Origin: Leptodontidium sp. MPI-SDFR-AT-0119
Taxonomy: Eukaryota; Ascomycota; Leotiomycetes; Helotiales; Leptodontidiaceae
Direction of reading: 5' to 3'
Length of the DNA stretch: 64,000 nucleotides
NCBI GenBank assembly: GCA_020726505.1
Contig: JAHLEZ010000040.1
Span: forward strand, 186,001 to 250,000
The notes under the pieces are model-generated. The model was not told the DNA's origin and did no database searches. It saw only the letters and a list, made by a program, of their open reading frames with translations. This document shows, one piece after another, positions 1 to 11,825 of the stretch (position 1 is the first letter of the stretch; each line of letters begins with the position of its first letter). The position numbers were made by a program, and so were the translations under genes.

Positions 1-38
1 AATGTGTGTAAGAGCTAAGAACACTCACTACCCACAAG

Positions 39-357
39 CGCCATTCGCCGACTTCTCGTATCATACTATTAGTGTGTCGCGGAAACAAAAACAAGGGAAA
101 TCGATTCAAGGAAAACGTGTTGATTATGCGGCGAGGGACTTTGCAATGTTGTACATTTCGTGAGGCGTGTCGAGAATGTGAAGACCGTTCTGGGCGGCCA
201 AAGGCGCGATTCGCTGACCTTTCGTATCATGCCGTGTTATTTGTGTCGTGGAAATAGAATTTGGGAAACTCGAGCCTTGGAGAATGTCTTGATTGTGCGG
301 CGAGGGACTTTTTGAGTATTATATGTTTCGAGAAGTACATCGATGTTGTAGAGACCA
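39..357. repeat. Degenerate tandem duplication, two units of about 165 bp
   Basis: Two imperfect head-to-tail copies start at about 39 and 204. Both share the order of an ATTCGC(C/T)GAC...TCGTATCAT block, a GTGTCG(C/T)GGAAA block, a GCGGCGAGGGACTTT block (at 128 and 297) and a final GTnGAGACC-like block. Spacing between matching blocks is 165-169 bp, so small indels have accumulated. On the minus strand both units can be read as related short peptides, but stops interrupt them. No family was recognised. The rest of 1-684 shows nothing else that can be supported. Confidence 0.6.
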
Positions 358-684
358 GCTGTCAACGTCTCGGGAGATGCATGGATAGTAGAGGAGGCAA
401 GACTTGCAAGTACGTCCACTAGCCCTTAATCAATTCATTGCTTGTTTCCTGACCGGAGATTCCTTCTAGTAGAGCTCTTTTTGTTAGACCGGAGAACCAT
501 TGTAGGGTTGTGTAATGATCACTAGCACGCTGAGGTGACTTTGACACAATAGAATAGCTGGAGAGACACTGGATAAAAGCTGGTGATGCTGTATGATACA
601 GAAGCTAATTGCTAAGGAGGGAAGGTTATCTCTTCCCCACTCTGCACGCATATATACAGGGAGTAAGCACTAGGGCACGTGCCA

Positions 685-1947
685 TTACAGGTTGCTCTTG
701 TTATGATGCTGATGCCTCTTCTTTTCATGGTAGTTTTTGTCCAATCGAGGGTCAGTATCATCAAAGGATTCCTCGGTGTCTTCGTTGCGAGATCTTTTAG
801 GCAGGGCTGTAGCTGGCTTAGTAGGTTCCTTTCGCAGATTGTTACTCGATTCAATGCTTGCTCTCCAAGCAATCTCTGCGTCAAGTCGTTGTTCGCCCGC
901 GACAAGACTATCGAATAGGACTTTTGATGAAATCGAGATACAAAAAGGTTCCTGGGGTCTTGGAGGCTGGGTGTATATCGTGAAGTCGTTATAAGTGAAG
1001 AACACATCATGGAATTTGGCATACGATCCATTGGCATTACGAAAGGGCTATGACAATTAGTACTGCTGCTAGGAGAGGAGAGAGCTGAAATTGACTAACT
1101 TTAGCGTCAAATACTCTTTGTACCTCCACATCTCTTCCCTTCGTCTTGGCCTTCCAAATCGAAATTGTAGCAAGCCTGCTCGAATCTTCGTTCTTGGGGG
1201 CATTCTGCTTCTTATATCCGATATCGATGACAACCACATTTTTGATTTTGCCCTTACTCCCTTTGATGTAATCGTAAGCCACATTCTCTGAATTCTCGGA
1301 AGTTTGAGAGCAGGCCACTTCGATGATGAAGACTGGGTACTGGTATTCTGGAGTATTTTTCTTCTGAGTTGGGGGGTTTAGGTGCCGGAAGCCAACATCA
1401 GGTTGGCGTTCCGCGTAAGGGCCTTCGAATGACAAAGTTGCTCCACCTCCAATTGAACTGATACTTCACTTAGCGGATCTCAGCTGGTCGCCGACACTGA
1501 CCCTGGCTGTATCCTTTACGATTTCGTGGATTATTCCAGGCATCTTTATGGCAAATGATGAAGTGCGTAGGCAGCAATTATATCTATAAATGAAATTAGT
1601 TAAGAGAACAGAAAAATGTGAGCTAAAGCGTGGCTGAAATGAACTCACCGAAGCTTGTTGTGCCAGAATTCTTGAAGCTCTAGAGATTCACCTTGGACGC
1701 GATCAAGTAGCTCCCAGTATTCCAATTCGCTCAGTGCGTGCTTCTTGGGCTCAAATGAAAACCAAGACGACCTATGATTGAGGATGAACTCAACTTCTTG
1801 AAGGATAAGGTCGACATTTGAGATATTTGTTTTCTCTCCAGTGGCTAGGGGTGGAAGCGGTGTGACTGCGTTCGCGTTGTCGACCAAACATTGAGGGCTG
1901 TTCAAGCGCAGCGCTTGTGCGTCGTCGTTGACAGTCTTCATCTTCAT
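685..1947 (-). pseudogene. Nuclease-like fungal protein broken by one in-frame TGA
   Basis: Three exons are supported: 1947-1649, 1583-1100 and 1047-685, with GTGAGT...TATAG and GTTAGT...CATAG introns. They join into a 381-codon frame that is open except for a TGA at 1468-1466. Reading through it gives a continuous, family-like protein. The middle part has a PD pair (QPDVGFRH), a hydrophobic strand with an acidic residue (FIIEVACSQ) and a glycine turn followed by another strand (GSKGKIKNVVVIDI). This layout recalls Uma2-like PD-(D/E)xK folds of unknown function; that assignment is inference. The tail is charged and rich in Lys, Asn and His. A 12-nt intron over the TGA is not credible, so a nonsense change (CGA to TGA would do it) or a sequencing error is likelier. 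The start is the first ATG of the first exon. Confidence 0.55.
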
Positions 1948-2471
1948 GTTCGTTTTCGCTGTGTATAAGTTGAAAAATCAACTGCGGGTTGAGATGTTGA
2001 TATTCGAGCGGTAGCTTACTTAGTCATCCACGAATGAAGCGAACAAGCCACAACTCCTCACGTGAAAATATCCAATTTTCAAACCTACCTACCTAGGCAG
2101 GTACCCAGGTACAGTTATTATCACAAGTGTGAATTTGAATCTCTTCTTCCAATGGGAGATCCTCTAAGTACCTAGTTTTCGATTGAAAGTAACTTACGAT
2201 CTTCTATTCTTGACTTTTAAAGCTTTCACGTTAGCTTTCAGGTTAACTTCAACTTCAACTTCAACTTCAACTTTAATTATCAAGCTCTAAGCTCTGCCAA
2301 GTTTTACATTTCTCCTTAATATCAACTCTTCATCAACCTATCAGCCGTTCTTAAACCCTCTATGGCAACATGGCCACCTCAATGCTGCGTTAGATTTCTA
2401 ATTGCCTCTTAGTGTGGACAAAGTGGCGAAGCCCTGTGGCGCTCATCGACAAGCACATTAGACGATCTATC
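1948..2471. other. Intergenic; (AACTTC)n microsatellite
   Basis: No gene is seen. A hexanucleotide repeat of about four to five AACTTC units lies at 2245-2273, and an ACCT-rich partly palindromic stretch at 2083-2112. Both nearest genes are on the minus strand, so the stretch holds the 3' side of the M20 gene and the 5' side of the nuclease-like pseudogene. Confidence 0.5.
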
Positions 2472-3884
2472 TCACACCTTATCTAATCCCTTCAGCATAT
2501 CATTGAACTCCTCCTTCGCAGCCATTAACAACTTTTCATCAGTCAAAGCCTCCAAACCCGTCACTGCCAAAGCTTTCCCAGCTCTCAACGCAGCGACATG
2601 AGCTTCCATCGTCCTCGCAGCGGCTGCAAATCCCGGATTATGTGGTCCCTCAACACTGTCAATCTTGAACCCCAAGCTCACACTTGGCATAGCATAACTG
2701 ATATTTCCTTGATCAGTACTGGCCTGTGTCGCCCCCCGAATCAAATCCATCTCTGGAGATGGGATATCGCTTCCCAGAGCATTCATGACCTGTCTAGAGA
2801 TCTTGCATAGTGCTTTGTTTGGAACATGATCGTCATATCCCATGATCTCCGTGATCTTCAACTTCGCTCCTGTAGCTTCAGCTCCAGCTTCAAAGCACTT
2901 GTTCACTTTCTTCCTCAGAACCTGCAATCGCTGTTTACTCAATGCTCTGGTAACGAATATCCCCGCTGCGTATGCATGGATGATATTGGGCGCTGCACCT
3001 CCATCTGTGATGTGTCCTTGAATGATATCTCCAGGCATCGTCTGCTGCCTCAACACACTCAACGCATTGTACGCCGTGATGAGAGCATCGAGGGCATTAA
3101 TACCTTCCCATGGAGCAGCTGCAGCATGAGCTTCTTTGCCAAAGTACTCAACTTTGAAGCTTACATACGCATTCGTGCTCATCAGGGCGCAATCTGCAAC
3201 CTTCCCGGGGTGAGAGATGAGGTTGATGTCGACTTTATGGTCAGAGTACGCTCCCGCTTCCAGGAGTTGGATCTTTCCACCACCACCTTCTTCTGCGGGG
3301 GTTCCGTACAAAATAATCTTGCCAGGGATGGAAAACTGGGTCATTACTTCACCAGCTGCAAGTGCACCAGCCAGAGAACATGTGGCGATCAGATTGTGGC
3401 CACAGGAGTGACCGATTCCTTTGAGGGCATCTTTCATCGTCAGAGAATTCTCAAATTCGGAGAAGCTACGTACCATATTCGGCATTGAAGCTGATCACAG
3501 GACCTTTCTTCCCACTATCGTACTCTGCGATGAAGGCCGTTGGGATACCGTAGGCTGCTGGTGTGACCTTCCATCCCTTCCTCGATCTCATGAATTTCGT
3601 CAGGGTTTCATGAGCAATGAATTCTTCATAATTGAGTTCTGGGTTATCGTGGATCTTGAGATTTACTGGGCGTAATGTCTCGCTGATTGAGTCGATGTAT
3701 GTCGAGACGAATTCGAGGTACTTTGAGGACTTCTCTAAAGAGGGTTAGTTGATGCATTCACGTGTTTGTGGCATCGGACTGACCTACCTATTTGAAGCTG
3801 TTCCAGAGCTGCCGAAGGTACTTCGTCATTTTTTGTTGATATGTCGACGTACTCGTCGTCAACGAGGTCAAGAATGATCTGCAT
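2472..3884 (-). CDS. M20 family amidohydrolase / dipeptidase (PM20D2-like)
   Basis: Three exons (3884-3788, 3734-3474, 3430-2472) give 438 aa with no frame break. The intron junctions rebuild the family motif YDALKGIGHSCGHN at about residues 119-133, which carries the metal-binding His and Cys-Gly-His. Further on come GTPAEEGGGG (catalytic and metal Glu), an ISHP histidine, AHAAAAPWEG of the lid domain, and HNPGF near the C-terminus supplying the last His ligand. Length and motif order fit the M20 peptidases related to aminoacylase-1-like protein 2 / Xaa-Arg dipeptidase, which cut N-acyl or dipeptide amide bonds in the cytosol; no signal peptide is visible. The exact substrate cannot be told. 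An ATG further upstream lies in frame, but the methionine at 3884 starts a normal N-terminus. It faces an MFS permease across a 588-bp shared promoter. Confidence 0.9.
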
Positions 3885-4109
3885 CGTGGAAGCAAGAGCT
3901 GAGAATTTCAGAATTGAATGATAGGCCGAGAATGATTCGACGTACACGGCAACGAGAACTCTGTAAATGAAAACACAGTCTTCAGAGTCCTCAGCCTCAT
4001 TAATCGTGCCGATAGGCGTTCTCCGGCTTGATATCGATATCTCGAAGATGGGGGATGAGGGGCGAAATCGTCCAGACAATCGTTAGTCCGTTACCAGAAT
4101 CAGAAAAAC

Positions 4110-4128
4110 CTTATCTATCAACCAATCA
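4110..4128. promoter_or_regulatory. GATA-type and CCAAT-type motifs in the divergent promoter
   Basis: The 588-bp gap between the two divergent starts (3884 and 4473) contains CTTATC (GATAAG on the other strand) at 4110-4115, overlapping CTATCA (TGATAG), then CCAATCA at 4122-4128. HGATAR sites bind AreA-type nitrogen regulators and CCAAT binds the HAP complex in fungi. Function here is inference; such short motifs also occur by chance. Confidence 0.3.
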
Positions 4129-4472
4129 CCACAACTTCGGGATGAAGATTTAATTGGTCAATTCTCCTCTCGAACGATACGCGTTGCAAACGAGCCAGAA
4201 AGCGATCTGATCGTCTCCAAATCGGCAAATCCGATGTTGTTCCCGGCATACTCCCGGCAAAACTACACCCCATTCTTGACCAAGCTGTGCAACGTTTCCC
4301 AGGAATCAGGGCGACGAGATTTTAGTTAACCGACAAGATGGGATGAGGGTGGAGAAACAATGCCCGTCGGCCATGTGGTAGTGGATATTTCCTATCCTTT
4401 ACTTTTCCATTATTTTGTAGTTGGAATTTCTCTTCGTCTTTTTCCCTGCTTTTAGTTTCAAATTCTTTCAAA

Positions 4473-6237
4473 ATGGGTGCTCAAGACGAGATTAGCGCTT
4501 CAAATGAAGTTCAGGTCACTTCTAATGAGAAGATCGCAGTTGTAACTGAGTCAGATGAGGTTGGATTCGACAAATCCGAACTTCATATCGATGACGAAGC
4601 CGGTGAGATTGCCGCACAGGCACTCGCCAGTGGTCCAGCAGACGCAGAAGTGTCGAGGAAAGTACTCAGGAAGATCGATTTGTATATCCTTCCTTTCCTG
4701 TGCATTACATACGGTCTGTATTTTATCTCACTCTCCAAAATAATCTGCTGATTTGGCTTCAGGTCTGCAATTCCTTGACAAGACGACCCTAGGCTACTCT
4801 TCCGTCTTTGGAATCATCCCAGACAACCACCTGAAAGGACAAGACTATGCATGGGCATCATCCATTTTCTACTTCGGTTACATGATGGCTGAATATCCAG
4901 GCGTGGCATTAATGCAACGCTTTCCCATCGCCAAGTTTCTCGGGAGTGAGTTCCTCTCGACCAAACCTCAAAACCCAAAGCTAATGAACAGTCAACATCA
5001 TCATCTGGGCCTCCATCCTCATGATAACAGCAACTTGCTCCTCTTTTGCTGGTCTCGCAACAGTCCGTTTCCTCCTTGGTATGTTCGAAGCCACCATCTC
5101 GCCCGGTTTCGTCGCCATTACAGGTATCTGGTGGACACGCCAGGAACAAGCATCTCGATCCGCCATCTGGGTATCCTTTCTAGGATTCTTCGGTACTATT
5201 GGGGGACTTATCACTTTTGGAATCGGACACATCGAAGGCAGTCTGGCGACTTGGAAATTAATTTTCCTCATTCTTGGTGCTTTCACAATCGTTTGGGGTG
5301 TGTTATTCTTGCTCGTCGTTCCAGATAATCCTGCTACCGCGAGGTGGTTGACTCAGGAAGAGAGAGTTGTTGCTGTGCAGCGCGTGGTTGAGAACAAGAC
5401 TGGAACGAAGAGTACGACGTTCGTGAAAGCTCAGGTCCTTGAAGCCTTGACGGATCCTAAGATCTTGCTGCTTGGACTGATCTCATTTGTCAACGCTGTT
5501 GCGAGTGGAGGTCTGAGTTTCGGAAGCATCATCATCAGAGGTTTTGGGTTCACCCCACTGGAGACGACCTTGATGAATATGCCATTGTCTTTCTTGCAAG
5601 CAGTTTTCACACTTATGGGAGGGTATGCGCAGCATAAATTCCCCAATGCCAGACTCATTGTTGGATCTGTGGCCATGATTCCTCCCATCATTGGCACTGT
5701 TCTGATTAATCAATTGAATACACACAATAAGTGGGGAAGGTTGGTTGGAGTCTGGCTTCTGGCTGGATATCCCACTGGATTCATGGTTCTGCTTGGGCTG
5801 TTGGCCACGAATGTCGCTGGGTCAACAAAGAAGAGTATGGCGAGTGCGATGGTATTTGTCATGTACTGCGTTGGGCAGATCGTTGGTATGTCTCCTCACC
5901 GGATCAACACGACCACGCTAACAGAATAGGACCTCAATGCTTCAAAGCTAAGCAAGCACCAGCTTATCATGGAGGAATCGTCGCCATGTTGATCGGTTTC
6001 ATCTTGAACATTGTCTTCAACTTGACTCTTCGATTCCTGTATCAACTTGAGAACAGGAAGCGAGACAGGGCTTTGGAGGAGAAGACCCAAGAAGAAATTG
6101 AAGCTCTGAAGGATGAAAGTCGTCTTCAGGGATTCGATAATGTGACGGATAAATATAATGTGAGGCGGATTCCGAATGTTGTGAACCGTGGGGCTGACTT
6201 GAACACAGGTTTTCTTCAGATATTCGATCTGATTTGA
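4473..6237 (+). CDS. MFS transporter, anion:cation symporter (allantoate permease / Dal5-type)
   Basis: Four exons (4473-4713, 4763-4945, 4992-5885, 5930-6237) encode 541 aa. After a 75-residue acidic cytoplasmic N-terminus comes RKIDLYILPFLCITYGLQF, the usual first membrane segment of fungal ACS-family carriers, then LDKTTLGYSSVFGI and about twelve hydrophobic segments. The C-terminus is a charged cytoplasmic tail. Fungal members (Dal5, Tna1 and relatives) import allantoate, ureidosuccinate, nicotinate or small peptides by proton symport at the plasma membrane. Which of these applies is not visible. It is divergent from the M20 amidohydrolase, which suggests uptake of a substrate or product of that enzyme. 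The start is the only ATG that gives the acidic leader in frame. Confidence 0.9.
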
Positions 6238-6920
6238 GATGTGGAGCTGGGGTGGGATTGGAGAGATGAGGTGTGAGAATGGTTCTTGGTAATGATAATG
6301 GGAAGAAGAGTATTAACGAATATGTGATGATGTTATGTATCGAGCCGTGGAGGTGTGGTTGTGTATAGGGGTGGAGGGACATCTAAGATTGAAATTCAAT
6401 GCACCTAAACACAGCCTCGCTTCCTCTTCACCTTCACTTCTACGTCCAGAACTAACATCCCTTCGCGTGATCAACATCGCCAAAACGCAAAGATTTTGTT
6501 CCTATGATCCCTTGTTTGCAATCAGTCTACTTCTTCAGCCCCGTTTTAGATCTCGTGTTTGATGTTACACAAACTCGTATGCAAGCCAGGTGATCTGTTG
6601 CCAAGGATGGCTTGATGACATTCTGCTTCTCGATTTAGAGGTGGAATACGAGATCAGGATTCAAGAAGAATTGATTTCTTTGCCAATGAACTCTCACCGG
6701 GCTGGTCGTTCGACCTCTTGCTAGAACTTGTTTGTGTACGCTGAGGTTAATTTAGGGAGCTCGGAGAGATTGTCCGTTGAGCTGATGCTCTGTACTTGTC
6801 AAAAGAACCGCGTATCAGCCATCTATATATTGTCTGTTTCTCACCCTAGAAAAGAAAGATACAGTTTCCATCACCGCATCCAGTCAAGTCTATACCCAAT
6901 TTCACAACCCACCAGACACA
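6238..6920 (+). promoter_or_regulatory. Intergenic with TATA element before the secreted Cys-rich gene
   Basis: No gene is seen between the permease stop and 6921. A CTATATAT element at 6823-6830 lies about 95 bp before the ATG, followed by a C/A-rich leader rich in CACC and ACAC, as is common for strongly expressed fungal secreted genes. Confidence 0.4.
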
Positions 6921-7472
6921 ATGCAACTCTCACACCTCGCCCTCTTTACTCTCCCTCTCATTGTAGCCAGCAAGCCTCTGGGCAACGATCAACCATCTTT
7001 CTTCTACAAACCTCTCACACTAACCTTCCACGGTGGTCCAGCATCTTACTCACTCTCTTTTCCCGCAGACGGAAACACTTACAGCACCAACAACGGCTTG
7101 ACCATTAACAGAATCAGCAATACCGACTTCAATATCTTCTACGGCTGTAACTTCTACTTCGCGGATGACGGTGGCAAACCCGTTACTACGACCCCCAGCG
7201 CCGATGGGAAGGAGCTTCAGGTTGGGACGCCGAGAGTGGTGACGGGCGTGAGTTGTCAGCCGACGCCTGGGGGTGCCAATACCTGTTTACCTGTTTACGG
7301 TGAGTTTCATTTGCATCGTGGAGATGACCGTATGATTTGGAGAGATGCGAAGTGCTGACAAGAAATAGCAAGCTGCGAATGGTGCGGGGGTGCAAATGGG
7401 CAAGGTGGATGTCATCTTTTGAATTGTTGTAGTGGATACTGCGCTGCGACCAAGTGTCGACCGACTTCTTAG
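6921..7472 (+). CDS. Small secreted cysteine-rich protein, unrecognised
   Basis: Two exons (6921-7299 and 7369-7472; intron GTGAGT...AATAG) give 160 aa. The first 17-18 residues (MQLSHLALFTLPLIVAS) form a clear signal peptide. The middle has aromatic, beta-rich sequence. The second exon adds a compact cysteine module with spacing CEWCGG...GGC...NCCSGYC...KC within the last 35 residues. Eight to nine cysteines in a small mature protein fit the apoplastic or effector-like secreted proteins of fungi, but no named family was recognised and no function is proposed. A TATA element lies about 95 bp upstream. Without the intron the frame ends early and the cysteine module is lost, which supports the splice. 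Confidence 0.75.
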
Positions 7473-9729
7473 ATGGCTCCTTTGTGGATCGTTTGACGCC
7501 TCGAAGCGGATGAGGTGGAGGAGACTGATAGCTGGGGAGTTTGTTGTCATTCGTTCGTAATTTATTGAGCCATTTAGTGTGTTTTTGGTCGTGAGACAGA
7601 TGAGGGGATGATTATTATTTGCTATTTACTTGGATACTTTTTCGCCGAAATTCCTACAACACTATTGTGCAAGTGAAGATTAGGATTGTTTTGGTTCGTC
7701 TTCGAGTGCTTGAAGCGAGTTGTGAATTCTTTTTGCCGTTGCCAGCGTTTGGAGATTGTTTGGCAGGAAGCGATGTTATGCGAATGGAATCCGCGTACTT
7801 TGGTGACTTCTCCTCGAATTTTGCTCTCTCGGATCGAGAAGATGCCCTACTTTTAAGATAGCGACCAAGTAATTTGTGGTGTTTCCCGAAGCTCAAGGAG
7901 TTCGAGCATTCCCATGGATAAAAAACACCCCGAACCCCTTCGCTTCAGGGAAGCGAGCCCCTGACACCTTGTGGTGCCGAGGCTCTGCGGCTACCAGCGA
8001 TTAAATTTCTCTTTTCTTACCTTCTGGTCTGAATCTCTTCGCTGTTCTTACCCATCAACGCAACACAATCACTGCGAGACAAAACAAAACAACACTCACC
8101 TGAGAATGTCTGGTGCCGAGGCGTCTAGATCTGGCTGCACGAGCGGCTTTGTGGTCCCTGGACTGCGAATGGGACAGCGATAGCGGCCATCTCGAAACCC
8201 GAAGGCCTTGATACCACCAGCAGCCTTACTGACTTTGCTTGCAGATACTCTCCATAGCCTTTACCACCGCAACGAATGATCTGATATCGATTTCGACAGG
8301 TCGCACATAGTCTGCGAGCTTGGTACCTCATTGTTAGTTGCGGTGCTCTGGATCCTCGACTTCGTTCATCCCCCAGCTGTGGAACCCCTCGAAAGATCTG
8401 GGCATTACTCAAATCTTTATCCCTTTCCGACTTCTTGCCAGGATTGAACGAGCTGGAAGTGTACGAATGGACAATGCCAAATTCCGCTAGATTCAGTTTG
8501 AGGCAGAGGTGCTGCAGTGGCGTCGATTCCTACATAATATCCGTGAAGAACTTCTAGGACTTACCAGACACGAAGGAAGGGAAGACTATGTCTGTTGGGA
8601 TTGTATACACAGGGAATAAAGAGCGGGCTCAAACTAGCTACAACTCATACAGGAGGCCTTTGCTCGTCTTACTCGTCTGGATACTCTACCGCCAAAGGTT
8701 TCCTGCTCCCAGATCAGCCCGGGACAAGAACTAGATATTGTGCATCACTGTGCCAAGTACAAATGCAATAATCTTGGGACGGAACTTCGTGGTACTTTCT
8801 TACTTGCTTGCTCTCTTTTTCGTTGGTGCTTTTGCGTTCAATTTCATTTACGAGGTCCACAAGTTTTGCATGTCGTGGGGGTCTCATGCATCGAAAGCTG
8901 GTCTCACCAAATTCATCTGTTGCTCAATCAGTAGCTCCCACTAAACATTCGTCGCTGAACAAATTTCTCGGATACGTTCGGTCATCATTATTTACGTGAT
9001 GTCGCGATAAGCTGGCGGCTTGGAAGTCTTGGGTATATGTCGGAGTACATCATTCTTGGCGACGAGTGTCCTTCCTGATCAAGATTAACCGGCTCTTGGG
9101 AGTAGCATCAAGCGGCTTGGAAATCACAACGAGCTTCCATGATCGGCTTTGCAAAGACAGCAGCTATTCTTGGACTCTTGGACTTTTCACAGGGACGTAG
9201 AGGTAGTGTCTGCGATTAGACCCCGCTTCCGGAGGTCGTTTCTGGGGTTGTATATTGTACCTGCTTTTGCCTCCATAAACAACAGCTCCGACTGGCTCTT
9301 TTCCTGGCCAAGAACGTCTTATTGAATACCTTAGCAGTCCGCTATACATGCGGGCAAGATTGCCAGAGAGATACGGTAGAGTTGCCACGGAACGGAGTCT
9401 GTTGCCATCGGTATACTTACCCCTCTGCCGAGCCTCTTGTTTCCTTCCTTTCTCAGAGCTCCTTTGTATCTCGCAGCAACTTGAAGTCCTGGCATTCGGA
9501 AGCTACGGTTTGTAGCGGCTTGCCTTGGAGAAATGGGAGTGAAGATCTATCACAGCCAAGCTGTCAAGAGAACTGGCTGGGAGGAGACCAGGTATATATG
9601 TAGAAGTGCGTGCGCAGTTTTGAGCTCTTTTCCCCCCACGCCTGAACCTAACCGTCCATTGTTTCACGTATTCCCGTTGGAAGTATAGTTGAAAGCTTGT
9701 ACAGTACCATACAAGCCTCTATCGTCACT
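7473..9729. other. 2.2 kb without a supportable gene; TATA element near its end
   Basis: Only short overlapping frames occur. A minus-strand frame at about 8125-8510 keeps fairly natural composition and could be an old gene relic, but it has no recognisable domain and no clear start. A GTATATATG element at 9591-9599 precedes the secreted protein gene at 9730. Nothing else is supported. Confidence 0.4.
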
Positions 9730-11651
9730 ATGCGTTTCACTCCCTCAGTCTTTGGCGCACTCGCCCTCGCGGGTGGTGCTGCCGCAGTGGAAATGGCAGT
9801 CAACGAGGAACTTGCCAGCTGTAAGTCTTTCTGGCACTGTGATCGACTGATTTCTAACCATGACAAGCATTCTACGACTCAGGCCTCGCCATGGACCAAA
9901 TTATGACCGCCAAGTTGGCACATTGGGAAATGGAAGAGGAGATGGGAATCATGGCCGCTGAGTTCCCAGCATGGCACAAGAGAGTTCGTTGCTCAAACGG
10001 CATCGCCGACGCTCTTCCCGGTGTACCGGGCCATCAGTTCAAGTGCCGGAATGTGAGTAAATCAATGTATTCCTAAACATTCGCTGATTTGATAAGATGG
10101 ACTTGTACTCCTTCATTCCCATGGCCGAGCTTGGTTGCCCCAACGCAATGGGCTCCGGATCTTGGGGTTGGACTGATGAGGAGTCTGGACGTGAGTTTGT
10201 CGCAGCAGGATGCTATTACGGTACTTCGTTCTTGGAGATCCTCCCAACTGGACAGCTTGTCAAGCTGGGATTCCTGTAAGTCAACAGACCCCTCATCACG
10301 AAACAGTACACTGACAGGGACAGCACATCCTATGCAGCACTCGGCTCTGGTTCTCGCTGGAAGGAACTCCGCGGATACAAGAACTACATGGTCATTGGAA
10401 GTGAGCTGAATGATCATGGAGTCCAAATTTTCGACATGAAGAAGCTCCTCACTGTCGATCCTGCCAGCCCGGTCACATTCGATGGTACTAACAGCACTAG
10501 CAGTGACCTGACTAGTCACATCCAGCCATCTGTCTTCGGTCGCTCCCACAACGTCCATGTCCATAACTCTCTGCCATACTTTGTCACCGTTGGAATGGGT
10601 CCCAGACTTCAAGGTGAGCCAACCTGCTTTTCTGGCATCATCTTCTGGGATATCACCGACATCGAGAACCCAAAGCGAGTCGGGTGTGCCGGAGAGGATG
10701 GCTACGTCCACGATATTCAATGCCTGATCTACAAGGGACCTGACACCAAGTACGTTGGCACTGATGTCTGCTATGGATACAACGAGGACACCTTGACTAT
10801 CTACAATGTCACCGACAAAGCTGCGGCTACTATTATCTCGAGAACCTCATACACCGGAGCCTCTTACACCCACCAAGGAGAAGTCCTTGACAAGGAGTGG
10901 CAGCAGTACATCATCCTTGATGGTGAGCTTGACTCGAAATTCTCTACGTTTCTTTGACTAACATTGCGCAGATGAGACCGACGAGGTCAACTCCAGAGGC
11001 CCAGCTGCGGACAAGTACCCTGTCACATACGTCTGGGATATCTCCTCCTTGGAGGCACCAAAGCAAACCGGTATCTACAAGGGCACAACCACAACCATTG
11101 ACCACAACCAGTACGTGATTGGCGACTACGTCTACCAATCGAATTACGGTTCGGGTCTCCGTGTTTACGACATCTCATCCATCCCCGAGAACTCGAAGGG
11201 CACTGATGTTTGCGAGGTTGCCTTTATCGATATCCTCCCGGAAGACGATGGCCTTCCAGGTGGTGGCAACGTGACCTACTCCGGTACTTGGTCTCACTAC
11301 CCCTACTTTAAGTCCGGCTTCATCTTTGTGCACACGTAAGTCTCAGGTCTTTTCTAAACAATTTCCACAAAATCTAACCACTTCATCAGGATTGAGCGTG
11401 GTGCATTCGTTGCCAAAGCTTCCCAAGCCTTCCCCAAGTGCAAGAAGTCCTGCAACGCCGACAATTGCCTTCGAGGTCTGCGTGCCGCTAACAAACTCGA
11501 GGAGAGCCAGGCTTTCTGTGGCGAGTTCACCAAGACTGTCAACGTTAACGTGACTGCTCTTGCTTCAACTGTTCCTTACGTTGCTTCTGCTTGCTCTGGA
11601 AATGTCATCTCGAGAGTCAGCTCGGCTTGCGCTTGCTTGCCAACTGCTTAG
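9730..11651 (+). CDS. Secreted LVIVD / choice-of-anchor B family protein
   Basis: Six exons (9730-9820, 9868-10052, 10097-10275, 10318-10922, 10972-11335, 11390-11651) join without frame loss to 561 aa. A signal peptide (MRFTPSVFGALALAGGAAA) opens the protein. The core repeats beta-propeller-like blocks such as NYMVIGSELNDHGVQIFDMK, SHNVHVHNSLPYFVTVG, FWDITDIENPKRVG and YVWDISSLEAPKQTG; these resemble the LVIVD repeats of choice-of-anchor B proteins, often listed in fungi as regulatory P domain-containing proteins. The C-terminus is cysteine-rich (CKKSCNADNC...CACLPTA), and several N-glycosylation sequons are present. It probably acts outside the cell or at the wall; the ligand is unknown. 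The acceptor of exon 4 has a second AG six bases downstream, so that junction is the least sure. Confidence 0.8.
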
Positions 11652-11825
11652 AGGTGGACGATAGATCGGGCCGGAGGGAAAGACAAAAGTTAGCATCATG
11701 AATGTCACGATATTAATGAACGACATTGTACATATATCACAGTTAAGCAAAACAAAAACAACAAAGATAAATATCATTAGTCGATGTTTATTTACTTGAT
11801 AAAACGGTTGGTAGAAGGAACCCAC

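Noticed and set aside
8125..8510. Minus-strand frame with CATCRNRYQIIRC, like half of a Zn2Cys6 cluster
   Set aside because: Spacing is C-x2-C-x8-C instead of C-x2-C-x6-C, the second half is missing, and no start or exon partner was found.
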